The notes: generated by a model from the letters alone, not told the origin. Shown: positions 1-8,326, numbered from the stretch's first letter. The stretch is 64,000 bases of DNA from Nonomuraea wenchangensis (GCF_900111685.1 NZ_FOHX01000001.1:620001-684000); one strand, 5' to 3'. Translations and numbers: made by a program.

Positions 1-570
1 CACGTCCGAGGCGTCGACCTCGGTGCGGGCGACCGCGAGCGCGGCCTCCAGGGCGGCCCCGGCCAGGTCGGACAGCTCGGCCATGACCTCCTGCGGCGTG
101 GCCTCCCCGGTGAGGTCGCGGGCGGCCAGGTGCATGAGCCGGCCCCGGTAGGCGACGCGGAGCGCCGTCAGGACGTCCTTGCCGGCCGCCGCAGGCTCGG
201 GCGCGGCGGGGTCGGCGCCGACCGCGCGCAGCAGCTCGTCCCTGGGGTCGTCCTGGTCCGGCCGGGCCAGGCGGGCGAGGTCGCCGGGGTGGCGTACGAG
301 GTGCTCGCCCAGGGCGTCGCTCACCCCGAGCACGGCGAGCAGCCTGGTCCTGAGTCCGTCGTCGGCGCGGAGGGCGTCGAGCACGGCGGGGTCGCGTTCG
401 GCCAGCCGGGTCAGGGAGACGAGGGCGAGGTCGGGGTCGGCGGCGTCGACCAGCGACTCCAGCAGGTCGTCGAGACGGGGGTCGGCCTGGCGGACGAGCT
501 GGGCGGCCCGGGCGCCGTCGGCGAAACCGAGCTTGGCGAGTCGCGCGGCGGTGGATTCGATCCTGGGCAC
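1..570 (-). CDS. glnE: glnE, [glutamine synthetase] adenylyltransferase/deadenylase (N-terminal part, cut by window edge)
   Basis: The gene runs off the left edge; 190 codons are visible. GlnE adenylylates and deadenylylates glutamine synthetase to match nitrogen status. The visible protein starts VPRIEST and continues with ARLAKLGFADGARAAQLV and then a leucine/aspartate-rich helical stretch ending near LMHLAARDLTGEATPQ, which is how actinobacterial GlnE proteins open before the first nucleotidyltransferase domain. The catalytic GGxxxxE-type residues lie outside the window. I chose the GTG at 570 because GGAAAG sits 4 bases upstream. It shares a strand with glnA2 at 6965-8326, the usual actinobacterial neighbourhood. 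The identification rests on overall resemblance and synteny, not on catalytic residues. Confidence 0.8.
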   Translation of the reverse strand, partial: MPRIESTAARLAKLGFADGARAAQLVRQADPRLDDLLESLVDAADPDLALVSLTRLAERDPAVLDALRADDGLRTRLLAVLGVSDALGEHLVRHPGDLARLARPDQDDPRDELLRAVGADPAAPEPAAAGKDVLTALRVAYRGRLMHLAARDLTGEATPQEVMAELSDLAGAALEAALAVARTEVDASDV

Positions 571-579
571 CTTTCCATT

Positions 580-609
580 TTGCAGGAGCCGCGCTGATCG
601 CCCTAGTAT
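580..609 (+). promoter_or_regulatory. Promoter of the HXXEE gene
   Basis: TTGCAG at 580-585 and TAGTAT at 604-609 are separated by 18 bases and face the HXXEE gene. The predicted transcription start falls near 616, inside the palindrome at 612-629. Confidence 0.55.
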
Positions 610-611
610 GA

Positions 612-629
612 CAACGCAACGTTGCGTTG
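612..629. promoter_or_regulatory. 18-bp perfect palindromic operator
   Basis: CAACGCAACGTTGCGTTG is a perfect palindrome directly after the -10 box, covering the expected transcription start. Size and position are those of a TetR-family repressor operator. No TetR gene is adjacent in this window, so the regulator is unknown. Confidence 0.6.
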
Positions 630-667
630 CGTTTCGGTCGATTCGGATCGGTTCGGAGGGAGGCGGG

Positions 668-1369
668 ATGGCGGAGAACGGCGGGAACCCGGCGGTGCCG
701 GCGGCCGTGACGTGGGGACTGCTCGCGGCGTGGGCCGTCCACGACGCCGAGGAGCTGGCCACCATGGCGGGCTGGCTGCGCTCGGCCCGGCCCGGGCTGG
801 AGGAGCGGTTTCCCGGCGTGCCGTGGGAGCGGCTGGAGATGTCGCAGGCGCACGTCACCGTGGCCATCGGCCTCATGGGCGGGATCGTGGCGGGGGCGGC
901 GGCCCGCGGGGCGGCGACGGGCGGGCGGAGCCCGCTCTTCCAGACGGTGCTGATCGGGTTCGGGGCGCACGGGGCGGTGCACCTGGCCCAGTCGGCGCTC
1001 GCCCGCGGCTACACGCCGGGGGTGGTGACCGCGCCCGTGGTGGTGATCCCGTACGCGGTGTGGGCGTGGCGGCGGCTCAGGGCCGCCGGGGTGCCCACGG
1101 GCGGGACCGGCCGGGTGGGCGCGGCGGGCCTCGCGGCGCTTCCCCTGGCGCTGGGGGCGGTGCACGGCCTGGCACACCTGCTCACCCGCACCCGGCGCCC
1201 GGACGCGGGGGTCCACACGGGCGGCCGCCGCCCGGAGGCGGGCGAACACACCAGCGACCGCGCACCGGAGGCGGGCGCTCACGGCCCGGTGGAGGGCGGG
1301 CCGGTGGAGGGTGGGCCGTTCAGGCGCCGCCCGGTCCGGTGGCGGCCGCTGCGGTGGCGGCTTCTCTGA
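668..1369 (+). CDS. HXXEE-domain membrane protein
   Basis: This is a 233-residue membrane protein of unknown biochemical function. The HDAEE sequence at residues 25-29 is the motif that names the HXXEE family, and further conserved histidines occur in MSQAHVTV and HGAVHLAQ. Hydrophobic stretches around residues 66-85, 115-130 and 145-165 suggest several membrane helices. The last 55 residues are a low-complexity tail with repeats of the type RRPxAG and PVEGG, not expected for the family. The ATG at 668 follows a GGAGGGAGGCGGG ribosome site. Its 3' end overlaps the convergent amidotransferase gene by 50 bases. The promoter and 18-bp operator upstream suggest repression by a dimeric regulator. 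Confidence 0.75.
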   Translation: MAENGGNPAVPAAVTWGLLAAWAVHDAEELATMAGWLRSARPGLEERFPGVPWERLEMSQAHVTVAIGLMGGIVAGAAARGAATGGRSPLFQTVLIGFGAHGAVHLAQSALARGYTPGVVTAPVVVIPYAVWAWRRLRAAGVPTGGTGRVGAAGLAALPLALGAVHGLAHLLTRTRRPDAGVHTGGRRPEAGEHTSDRAPEAGAHGPVEGGPVEGGPFRRRPVRWRPLRWRLL

Positions 1370-2030
1370 CCACGGCCGCGAAGGCGTGCGCCACCGGCCG
1401 CCAGGCGGTGACGAGGTCCGGCTCCGCCGCCTTGACCTCGCGGTTCAGGTCCTCGGCGACGTCCAGGCCGGACTCGTACGTCCACGAGGCGAAGATCTCG
1501 GGCGTCGCCTCAGGATGAAACTGCACGGCCCAGGCCGCCTCGCCCAGCCGGTAGCCCTGGTTCGGGTACTGCGAGCCGGTCAGCAGCGGCACCGCGCCCT
1601 CAGGCAGCCGGGTCATCGCGTCCTGGTGGTACTGCACGGCGGGGGCCGTGCCGATGCCGGCGAACAGCCGGTCCTCGCGCGTGGCGGGCAGGGCGGCGAC
1701 CTCGCGCAGCCCCACCTCCAGGCCGTTCCCGCCCCGCTCCACCGCGCCGCCGCAGGCCAGGGTGAGGAGCTGGGCGCCGAGGCAGATGCCGAGCGTGGGC
1801 GTGCCCTCGTCCACGGCGCGGCGCAGCAGGTCGCGGGTGGCGGGCAGCCAGGGGCTGCGCTCGTCCTCCCAGGCCGCCGCCGCGCCGCCGAGCACGACGA
1901 GCCCGTCCGCGGCCCGCGCCGGCACCTCCTCCCCCAGGTACGGCCGGACGACGTCGCAGGCGATGCCGAGCCACCCGGCGAGGTAGCCGAGCCCGGCTTC
2001 CCGCTCGTGCTCGATGACCGTGATTCGCAT
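1320..2030 (-). CDS. Class I glutamine amidotransferase (GMP-synthase-like)
   Basis: The 236-residue protein is a stand-alone class I glutamine amidotransferase domain that would release ammonia from glutamine or hydrolyse a gamma-glutamyl bond. The nucleophile is Cys83 in GICLGAQLL, and the catalytic His172 and Glu174 lie in QFHPEATPE. There is no fused synthetase domain, so the acceptor is unknown; stand-alone homologues are often labelled GMP-synthase-like or gamma-glutamyl hydrolases. It lies between glnE and glnA2, so a link to glutamine or gamma-glutamyl-amine metabolism is plausible but inferred. The C-terminal coding region overlaps the end of the HXXEE gene on the other strand. Confidence 0.85.
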   Translation of the reverse strand: MRITVIEHEREAGLGYLAGWLGIACDVVRPYLGEEVPARAADGLVVLGGAAAAWEDERSPWLPATRDLLRRAVDEGTPTLGICLGAQLLTLACGGAVERGGNGLEVGLREVAALPATREDRLFAGIGTAPAVQYHQDAMTRLPEGAVPLLTGSQYPNQGYRLGEAAWAVQFHPEATPEIFASWTYESGLDVAEDLNREVKAAEPDLVTAWRPVAHAFAAVVREAATAAAATGPGGA

Positions 2031-2094
2031 AACGGTAATTATGGGAGAAACTTCCCCATTGGCCAGCCTCGACGGCGGTACCTAAGATCCGGGC

Positions 2095-2952
2095 ATGACC
2101 TTCGCATTCGACGACGTGGACGGCCTGCGCATCGCCCGCGCCGGGACCGGTCCCCGCCTGATCATCGCCGTCCACGGCATCACCGCCTCCCTCATGTCCT
2201 GGGGAGCGGTGGCCCGCCGCCTGCCCGGCGAATGGACGCTGGTCGCCATGGACCTGCGCGGCCGTGGCCACAGCGCCGGCCTGCCCGGCCCGTACGGCCT
2301 GCCCCGCCACGCCGAGGACGTCCTGCGCGTCGCCGAGCACGTGGGCGCGGACGGCGGCACGGTGCTGACCGGCCACTCCATGGGCGCGTACGTGGCCGTC
2401 CTCGCCGCCGCGCGGCGCGACTTCGCCCGCGTGGTGCTGGTGGACGGCGGCCTGCCGTTCCCGCCGCTGCCCGAGGGCGTGGACCCGGACGCGGCCCTGG
2501 CGGCGGCCCTGGGGCCCGCGCTCGACCGGCTGCGGCAGACGTACCCGTCGGCGGAGGCGTACGTCGAGTTCTTCAGGAACCATCCGGCCTTCGCCGGCCA
2601 CTGGAGCGACGACGTCGAGGAGTACGTGCGCTACGACCTGACCGGCCCCGAGGGCGCGCTGCGCTCGCGCGCGGTGCCCGAGGCGGTGCGCGCGGACGGC
2701 CGCTGGCTGCACACCGAGCAGGCCGCGCTCACGACCGCGCTGGAGGCGGTCAAGGCGCCGATGACCCTGCTGCGGGCGCCGCGCGGGCTGCTGAACCAGG
2801 ACGTGCCGATGCTCCCCGACGACCTGGCCGCCCCCTGGGCCGCCCGGCTGCCGGGCCTGCGCGACGAGGTCGTCCCCGACTGCAACCACTACACGATCGT
2901 GTTCGACGACCGCTGCGTGGCGACCCTCCTGGACCGGCTCACGGCCCCGTGA
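2095..2952 (+). CDS. Alpha/beta hydrolase
   Basis: A 285-residue cytoplasmic alpha/beta hydrolase. The nucleophile elbow GHSMG places Ser95 as nucleophile, VHGIT near residue 27 forms the oxyanion region, and the late histidine lies in DCNHYTIVF near the C terminus. A lid region of about 60 residues follows the core strand DGGLPFPPLPEG. No signal peptide is present. The substrate cannot be told from the sequence; esterase, lactonase or haloperoxidase-like members share these features. It is divergent from the amidotransferase gene, 64 bases apart, and ends at a strong hairpin terminator. Confidence 0.85.
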   Translation: MTFAFDDVDGLRIARAGTGPRLIIAVHGITASLMSWGAVARRLPGEWTLVAMDLRGRGHSAGLPGPYGLPRHAEDVLRVAEHVGADGGTVLTGHSMGAYVAVLAAARRDFARVVLVDGGLPFPPLPEGVDPDAALAAALGPALDRLRQTYPSAEAYVEFFRNHPAFAGHWSDDVEEYVRYDLTGPEGALRSRAVPEAVRADGRWLHTEQAALTTALEAVKAPMTLLRAPRGLLNQDVPMLPDDLAAPWAARLPGLRDEVVPDCNHYTIVFDDRCVATLLDRLTAP

Positions 2953-2968
2953 CCGGCGGGAACGACAA

Positions 2969-2997
2969 CGCCCATCCCGTACGGAACGGGATGGGCG
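2969..2997. terminator. Bidirectional hairpin terminator
   Basis: CGCCCATCCCGT (2969-2980) and its perfect complement (2986-2997) enclose a 5-base loop between two convergent genes. There is no U-tract, as is common in actinomycetes. Confidence 0.75.
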
Positions 2998-3016
2998 GGA
3001 CGATCTCGCGGCGGGG

Positions 3017-3730
3017 TCAGCGTGGAGCGATCCAGGTGGCCCGGGCGGCGGCCACCAGCGTGCCGTCCGCTTCGTAGATGGCGCTCTCGCCGAACATCTT
3101 GCGGCCGTCGCGGCCGGTCGGGCGGGCGACCACGGAGTAGCGCCCGCCGGGGTGCACCCGGCGGTGGATCTGCACGGCGAGGCGGCCGAGCAGCGCGCTC
3201 TCGCCTGGGCCGAAGTGGGCCCAGCCGGTGATGCAGTCGAGCACCGCGCCGATGATCGAGGCCGGCACGCCGTCCTCGCCGGCGACCGTGAACGGCACCC
3301 GCCAGCCGGCCGCCACCAGGTCCGAGCCGGCCACCGGGCCGGGGAAGATGCGCAGGCCGTCGCCCGGCTCACGCAGGCCGCAGGCGAAGCACTCGGCGAA
3401 GGGGTGCGCCTTGAGCCCGGCGAAGCCGGCCTCGGCGCGGGCGGCGTCGTTGAACGGCACGAAGCCCGGCCCCTTCAGGTCCTCGGCGACCGGGATGGCC
3501 TCGACGAGCAGGTCGTCGCCGCGGGAGAGGGAGACGGTGTTGGCGACGTGCTCCAGCCGCAGCTCGGTCTCCAGCGGGGTGGGGGCATGGAGGGTGACCT
3601 CGACGGCTGATCGGCCACCGTTGAGCGCCTCCGCCATCGTGCCCGCGATCCAGCCGCCGTTGGCGACTCCTTCGGGGCCGCGGAAGCGCTGGGGAACGGT
3701 CAACACGGTCTGCAGGGCAGCCGTCGTCAT
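3017..3730 (-). CDS. Hot-dog-fold thioesterase-like protein
   Basis: The 237-residue protein resembles the double hot-dog acyl-CoA thioesterase-like proteins of actinomycetes. Residues 1-105 form a first repeat (GVANGGWIAGTMAEAL, then VTLHAPTPLETELRLE), and residues 106-237 a second one with ASIIGAVLDCITGWAHF and a strand-rich end. FAECFACGLREPGDGL in the middle holds a CxxC pair often seen in this group. It probably hydrolyses or binds a CoA or carrier-bound acyl group, but no substrate can be named. AGGAGGGTG upstream of the ATG is a strong ribosome site. It stands alone, with a terminator behind and a non-coding region in front. Confidence 0.7.
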   Translation of the reverse strand: MTTAALQTVLTVPQRFRGPEGVANGGWIAGTMAEALNGGRSAVEVTLHAPTPLETELRLEHVANTVSLSRGDDLLVEAIPVAEDLKGPGFVPFNDAARAEAGFAGLKAHPFAECFACGLREPGDGLRIFPGPVAGSDLVAAGWRVPFTVAGEDGVPASIIGAVLDCITGWAHFGPGESALLGRLAVQIHRRVHPGGRYSVVARPTGRDGRKMFGESAIYEADGTLVAAARATWIAPR

Positions 3731-4169
3731 GCCACACCCTCCTATGTCGCCACAAGGGCGCGAAGTCCTGAAATATCAAAAAGAACGGGCCGATTTTACT
3801 GGACTCCCGCTTTACCCGAGGGCAGGGGGGTCGTAACGTCCCGATCCACACACGCGTAACACCTCGAAGGGGCCCGAAACTTCCCACCCTGAGTCGGACG
3901 CTAGGCACCGCACATGCCGCGGAGATGACTCGAGGGTCAGCAGTAACGAAAATCGGCCTCACTCCGCGAGCGCTTCCGGAGTGAGACCGATCAAGGCGTT
4001 GGACAGCACTTTAGCTCGGGTTTCCGGCGTCCCGCACACGATTCGGCCGATACGAGCGGCCTTCGGATACCGTACGGGTGCGCGCCGGGCCGCTTCCTCG
4101 GCCAGGCTGTAGGCACGCGCCCCCCGCGACGAGACGCAGGGGCGCACGGGGAAGAGGAGACGGTGGAGC
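3731..4169. other. Long intergenic region
   Basis: About 440 bases lie between two divergent genes. The left part (3770-3810) is unusually AT-rich for this genome and probably holds the thioesterase promoter. The centre holds the hairpin at 3954-3989. A short open frame on the minus strand (3959-4147, GTG start, 62 codons) stops inside the hairpin arm; it lacks a convincing ribosome site and recognisable motifs, so it is not called as a gene. Confidence 0.5.
3954..3989 (-). terminator. Intrinsic terminator with U-tract, minus strand
   Basis: Read on the minus strand, CGGTCTCACTCCG (3989-3977), a 10-base loop and CGGAGTGAGGCCG (3966-3954) form a 13-bp stem with one mismatch, followed by ATTTTCG. 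It implies a minus-strand transcript arriving from 4000-4150, where no confident gene was found. Confidence 0.6.
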
Positions 4170-4796
4170 GTGCTGGACGATCCGGCCTGCGCCGGCGCGG
4201 TGCGTTATCCGCCCGGGTCCCTGGTCATCCTGACCGGGCTGCCCGGGGCGGGCAAGACGACCCTGCTGCGCCGCCTGTACGGGCTGGACGGCGCGGAGAG
4301 CGCCCCCGTCGCCCGGGGAACGGTCGTGGTGATCGACTCCTACCAGTCGAAACAGCACTGGGCGGGCCGGCTCGGATGGGCGCCGCAACCGGTGCGCCGC
4401 GCCGTCGTGTTCGCCACGCACCTGGCCCGCATCAGCCGGGCCCTGTCCTCGGGGCACGCGGTCGTGGCGCACAACCGGGGCTGCGCGCCCTCCGTGCTGC
4501 GGGGCTTCGACCGGCTGGCCCGATGGCACGGGTCGCGGCTGCACCTGCTGCTGCTGGACACGCCGCCGGGGACGGCGCTGGCGGGCCAGCACGAGCGGGG
4601 CAGGGTGGTCGCCGCGCGCACGTTCGCCCGGCATCGGCGCAGGTGGGAGGGGCTGATGGCGCGCGTCATGAGCGGCGACCCGTCGCCCGCGGCCGTCGCC
4701 CGCGTCATCGACAGGAACGCGGCCGCCCTGCTGGAGGCCATCGTGTTCGAGCCCGGCCATGATCCGGTAAGAGAAGGTTTCCCCATAACGGAATAA
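4170..4796 (+). CDS. P-loop ATPase/kinase of unknown substrate
   Basis: A 208-residue single-domain P-loop protein. Walker A is GLPGAGKTT at residues 24-32; VVVIDSY near residue 55 resembles the substrate or Mg-binding aspartate strand of small kinases, and LLLLDTPPGTAL near residue 130 could be the second acidic strand. The arginine-rich HRRRWEGL region may form a lid. Size and layout fit the AAA_33/zeta-toxin-like nucleoside or antibiotic kinase group. No toxin or antitoxin partner is visible. The start is the GTG at 4170, with GAGGAGACGG upstream; it lies 161 bases ahead of the subtilase gene on the same strand. Confidence 0.65.
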   Translation: MLDDPACAGAVRYPPGSLVILTGLPGAGKTTLLRRLYGLDGAESAPVARGTVVVIDSYQSKQHWAGRLGWAPQPVRRAVVFATHLARISRALSSGHAVVAHNRGCAPSVLRGFDRLARWHGSRLHLLLLDTPPGTALAGQHERGRVVAARTFARHRRRWEGLMARVMSGDPSPAAVARVIDRNAAALLEAIVFEPGHDPVREGFPITE

Positions 4797-4958
4797 CCTC
4801 ATTCCCACCGATTCCTCCGGTAACTCCTTACGCTGGCCCCTCAACGTCAACGGGGAACGTTCCGACGTCGGCCACGGGGAGCCGCGGAGTCGCTGAGCGC
4901 TGCTCGCACTCCGCCATGGGCGCCGGCGGATGGACCCCCTCTACCCCCCGGAGGTCCA

Positions 4959-6887
4959 GTGAGACTACGGTCTCTGCTGGCGAGCGCGTCCGTGCTCGCC
5001 TTCACCACCACGGGCGCGCTGATCGCCGCCCCCGCCCACGCCGCGGCGGGCGATCCCGAGATCGCCAAGAACGTCACGGCCGAGGTGCGCGGCGGGCACA
5101 AGGTACGCGCCGTCATCGAGCTGAAGAAGGGCCAGAGCGTCGAGGCCGTGGCCGCCGACGCCGAGAAGGCGTCCAAGGGCACCCAGGTCGTCGACAAGAA
5201 GCTCTCCGACGACTTCCTGGTCGCCACGCTGGACAAGGCGACGCTGGAGGAGGTCAGGACCGACGACCGCGTCGCCGCCGTCTACGAGGACCGCCTGAGC
5301 GTCGCGACGCTCGACGTCAGCACCAAGCTCATCGGCGCCGACAAGGCCAACGCGGCCGGCTGGACCGGCAAGGGCTCGACCATCGCCGTCCTCGACACCG
5401 GCATCGACCGCGACCACCCGTTCTTCGCCGGCCGCATCGTCGGCGAGGCGTGCTTCTCCGCCACGTCCACGGACCCGTACTACGGAGCCAAGCCGCTGTG
5501 CCCGAACGGCCAGTCGGTCCAGACCGGCGCGGGCGCGGCGGACGCCGAGACCGCCGCGTGCGTCGTGAACGGCGCCAACCAGTGCTACCACGGCACCCAC
5601 GTGGCGGGCATCGCGGCCGGCAAGAAGGCGGCGGGCGCCCCGTCGAACGGCGTCGCCCCTGAGGCGGGCATCCTGCCGATCCAGGTGTTCACCCGGCTCG
5701 ATGGCCCGGTCTGCCAGGAGGAGCTGGGCAGGGCCGCGCCGTGCTTCGCCACCTTCGTCTCCGCGCAGAAGGCCGCGCTCCAGTACGTGGACAGCGTGCA
5801 CGCCGGCAAGAACGTCATCGCGGTCAACATGAGCCTCGGCGGCGGCGCCAAGCAGACGAAGCACTGCGACGCCGACCCGTCGGCCGGCGCGCTGAAGGAC
5901 GAGATCGTCTGGCTCAAGCAGTTCGGCGTGAGCGTCGTGGTCGCCGCGGGCAACGAGGGCTTCACCGACGGTGTGTCCAGCCCCGCCTGCGTCTCGGCCG
6001 CGGTCGCCGTCGGCGCCACCGACGACCAGGACGCCGTGGCGGCCTTCAGCAACCGGGGGGCGCTGCTCGACCTGTTCGCGCCCGGCGTGCAGATCAACAG
6101 CGCGGTGCCGGGCGGCGGCTACCGGGTGCTCAACGGCACCTCGATGGCCGCCCCGCACGTGGCCGGCGCGCTGGCGCTGGTGCGGCAGGCGTACCCGCAG
6201 CTGTCCGGAGAGGGCCGCATCGCCAAGCTGCAGGACACCGGCAAGGCCATCACGTACGGCGGCGTGACCACCAAGCGGATCGACCTGACCGCGGCCCTGC
6301 CGCCGAAGACGTCCCCGTCCCCCACCCCGACGCCCACCGGCAGCCCGACCCCGGCGCCGACCGGCACCCACACCCCGGGCCCGTCGCCCACGCCCACGCC
6401 GACCCCGACGCCCACGACCTCGCCCGAGGACGGGCACAGCAACGTCGACCCCGGCATCTACGGCGACCCGCAGCCGGTGCCCGACACCTGCTCGCGCGGC
6501 AGGGGCGGCAAGCCGCTGAGCGCCAAGGCGTGGGCCACGGAGATGCTGCGCGGCAAGGGCTCGCTGAGCGACGACACGCTGCGCTGCTACCTCACGCTGG
6601 CCCAGAACGGCAGCAAGGTCTTCCCCGAGCTGACCGGCGCGGGCACGCTGGGCAAGGCGTACAAGGTGCTGGCCACCAAGAGCAAGGCCGCGAAGGCGCT
6701 GCTCGACCGTGAGCTGCTGGCCGCCTGGCTCAACTACGCGCACGGCGTGTACAACTCCTCCGCCAAGGTGCACGGCAGGACGACGCTGAAGCAGGCCGTG
6801 GCCGCCGCCGAGCGGCACCGCGCGGGCAAGAGCGCGGCCGCCATGAAGAAGGCGGCGCTCTACCTGTACAGGCACGTCAACAAGTGA
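4959..6887 (+). CDS. Secreted subtilisin-like serine protease (S8) with PT-rich linker and C-terminal helical domain
   Basis: A 642-residue exported protease. A Sec signal peptide occupies residues 1-28 with cleavage after APAHA. An I9-type propeptide follows (about 35-115). The S8 catalytic domain carries Asp146 in VLDTGID, His211 in HGTHVAG, oxyanion Asn332 in AAGNEG, and Ser395 in GTSMAAPH. Residues about 447-485 are a Pro/Thr/Ser linker, and the last 150 residues form a lysine-rich helical domain I do not recognise, possibly a wall- or substrate-binding module. The family usually ends after the catalytic domain, so this extension is unusual. GTG at 4959 follows CGGAGG. A hairpin at 6896-6933 terminates the unit. 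Confidence 0.9.
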   Translation: MRLRSLLASASVLAFTTTGALIAAPAHAAAGDPEIAKNVTAEVRGGHKVRAVIELKKGQSVEAVAADAEKASKGTQVVDKKLSDDFLVATLDKATLEEVRTDDRVAAVYEDRLSVATLDVSTKLIGADKANAAGWTGKGSTIAVLDTGIDRDHPFFAGRIVGEACFSATSTDPYYGAKPLCPNGQSVQTGAGAADAETAACVVNGANQCYHGTHVAGIAAGKKAAGAPSNGVAPEAGILPIQVFTRLDGPVCQEELGRAAPCFATFVSAQKAALQYVDSVHAGKNVIAVNMSLGGGAKQTKHCDADPSAGALKDEIVWLKQFGVSVVVAAGNEGFTDGVSSPACVSAAVAVGATDDQDAVAAFSNRGALLDLFAPGVQINSAVPGGGYRVLNGTSMAAPHVAGALALVRQAYPQLSGEGRIAKLQDTGKAITYGGVTTKRIDLTAALPPKTSPSPTPTPTGSPTPAPTGTHTPGPSPTPTPTPTPTTSPEDGHSNVDPGIYGDPQPVPDTCSRGRGGKPLSAKAWATEMLRGKGSLSDDTLRCYLTLAQNGSKVFPELTGAGTLGKAYKVLATKSKAAKALLDRELLAAWLNYAHGVYNSSAKVHGRTTLKQAVAAAERHRAGKSAAAMKKAALYLYRHVNK

Positions 6888-6895
6888 TGAGCGGC

Positions 6896-6933
6896 CCGTC
6901 CGGTCCCGTCCCCACGCGGCCGGGACCGGACGG
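6896..6933. terminator. Bidirectional hairpin terminator
   Basis: CCGTCCGGTCCCG (6896-6908) pairs perfectly with 6921-6933 across a 12-base loop, between the convergent subtilase and glnA2 genes. Confidence 0.7.
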
Positions 6934-6934
6934 C

Positions 6935-6976
6935 CCTCAGCGGATGAGCCTCAGAGAATGGGCCTCAGAGGATGGG
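6935..6976. repeat. Three 14-bp tandem repeats at the 3' end of glnA2
   Basis: CCTCAGCGGATGAG, CCTCAGAGAATGGG and CCTCAGAGGATGGG follow one another exactly. The last unit holds the glnA2 stop codon and final residues; the other two lie just after it. This looks like slippage duplication of the gene end. Confidence 0.7.
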
Positions 6977-8326
6977 CAGGTAGCGGCCGATCTCGAACTC
7001 CGTCACGTGGCGGCGGTATTCGCGCCACTCGGCCCGCTTGTTGCGCAGGAAGAAGTCGAAGACGTGCTCGCCGAGCGTCTCGGCCACCAGCTCGCTGCGC
7101 TCCATGACCTCTATCGCGTCGTTGAGCGAGCCCGGCAGCGGCTGGATGCCGAGGGCGCGCCGCTCGGCGCTGGTGAGGGTCCAGACGTTGTCCTCGGCCG
7201 CGGGCGGCAGCTCGTAGCCCTCCTCGATGCCCTTGAGCCCGGCCGCCAGGATGAGCGCGAAGGCCAGGTAGGGGTTGCAGGCGGAGTCGAGCGAGCGGAA
7301 CTCGATGCGGGTGGAGCCGCCCTTGTGCGGTTTGTACATCGGCACCCGGACCAGGGCCGAGCGGTTGTTGTGGCCCCAGCACACGTAGGAGGGGGCTTCG
7401 CCGCCCTGGCCCGCGATGGCCTCGGCGCCGCCCCACAGCCGCTTGTAGGAGTTGACCCACTGGTTGGTGATGGCGGTGATCTCGGCGGCGTGCCGCAGCA
7501 GCCCGGCGATGAACGACCGGCCGACCTTGGACAGGCGGTATTCGGAGCCGGCCTCGTAGAAGGCGTTGCGGTCGCCCTCGAACAGCGACATGTGGGTGTG
7601 CATGCCGGAGCCGGGGTGCTCGGTGAACGGCTTGGGCATGAACGAGGCCCAGATGCCCTGCTCCAGCGCGACCTCCTTCATGACCAGGCGGAAGGTCATG
7701 ATGTTGTCGGCCGTGGTGAGCGCGTCGGCGTAGCGCAGGTCGATCTCCTGCTGGCCGGGCGCGCCCTCGTGGTGGCTGTACTCCACGGAGATGCCCATCG
7801 ACTCCAGCATCATGATCGCCTGGCGGCGGAAGTCGTGGCCGGAGCTGTGCGGCGTGTGGTCGAAGTAGCCGCCGGAGTCGATCGGCTCGGGCCGCACGCC
7901 GGCCTCGGGACGGTTCTTCAGCAGGAAGAACTCGATCTCGGGGTGGGTGTAGAAGGTGAAGCCCATGTCGGCGCACTTGGCGAGGGCACGCTTGAGCACC
8001 CAGCGCGGGTCGGCGTGCGAGGGCGAGCCGTCGGGCATCAGGATGTCGCAGAAGATGCGCGCGGCGCCCGGCGTCTCGCTGCGCCAGGGCAGGATCTGGA
8101 ACGTCGCCGGGTCGGGCTTGGCGAGCATGTCGGACTCGTAGACGCGGGCGAAGCCCTCGATGGCCGAGCCGTCGAAGCCCATGCCCTCCGTGAACGCGCC
8201 CTCCAGCTCGGCCGGGGCGATGGCGACGGACTTGAGGAAGCCGAGAACGTCGGTGAACCAGAGCCGGATGAACCGGATGTCGCGTTCCTCGAGCGTGCGG
8301 AGCACGAACTCCTGCTGGCGGTCCAA
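6965..8326 (-). CDS. glnA2: glnA2-type glutamine synthetase (type I fold)
   Basis: A 453-residue type I glutamine synthetase family enzyme; it opens DRQQEFVLRTLEERDI like actinobacterial GlnA2. Visible GS signatures are GFDGSAIEGF near residue 50, the ATP-site segment KPFTEHPGSGMHTHMS, and GHNNRSALVRVP. At the place of the NLYDLP adenylylation loop it reads EGYELPP, so a tyrosine is present but the loop is altered. GlnA2 of Streptomyces coelicolor was reported to glutamylate polyamines rather than ammonia, so the substrate is uncertain. The start is a TTG at 8326 with GAGGGG 6 bases upstream. A GlnR-like box lies 53-68 bases upstream, and glnE follows on the same strand 6.4 kb downstream. Confidence 0.9.
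   Translation of the reverse strand: MDRQQEFVLRTLEERDIRFIRLWFTDVLGFLKSVAIAPAELEGAFTEGMGFDGSAIEGFARVYESDMLAKPDPATFQILPWRSETPGAARIFCDILMPDGSPSHADPRWVLKRALAKCADMGFTFYTHPEIEFFLLKNRPEAGVRPEPIDSGGYFDHTPHSSGHDFRRQAIMMLESMGISVEYSHHEGAPGQQEIDLRYADALTTADNIMTFRLVMKEVALEQGIWASFMPKPFTEHPGSGMHTHMSLFEGDRNAFYEAGSEYRLSKVGRSFIAGLLRHAAEITAITNQWVNSYKRLWGGAEAIAGQGGEAPSYVCWGHNNRSALVRVPMYKPHKGGSTRIEFRSLDSACNPYLAFALILAAGLKGIEEGYELPPAAEDNVWTLTSAERRALGIQPLPGSLNDAIEVMERSELVAETLGEHVFDFFLRNKRAEWREYRRHVTEFEIGRYLPIL

Noticed and set aside
3959..4147. A 62-codon minus-strand frame in the long intergenic region
   Set aside because: No ribosome site, no known motif, and its end lies in a hairpin arm. Kept only as a finding about possible transcription.
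4170..4796. Zeta-type toxin of a toxin-antitoxin pair
   Set aside because: Only the P-loop resembles zeta toxins; no small antitoxin gene is adjacent, so it is left as an unassigned kinase.
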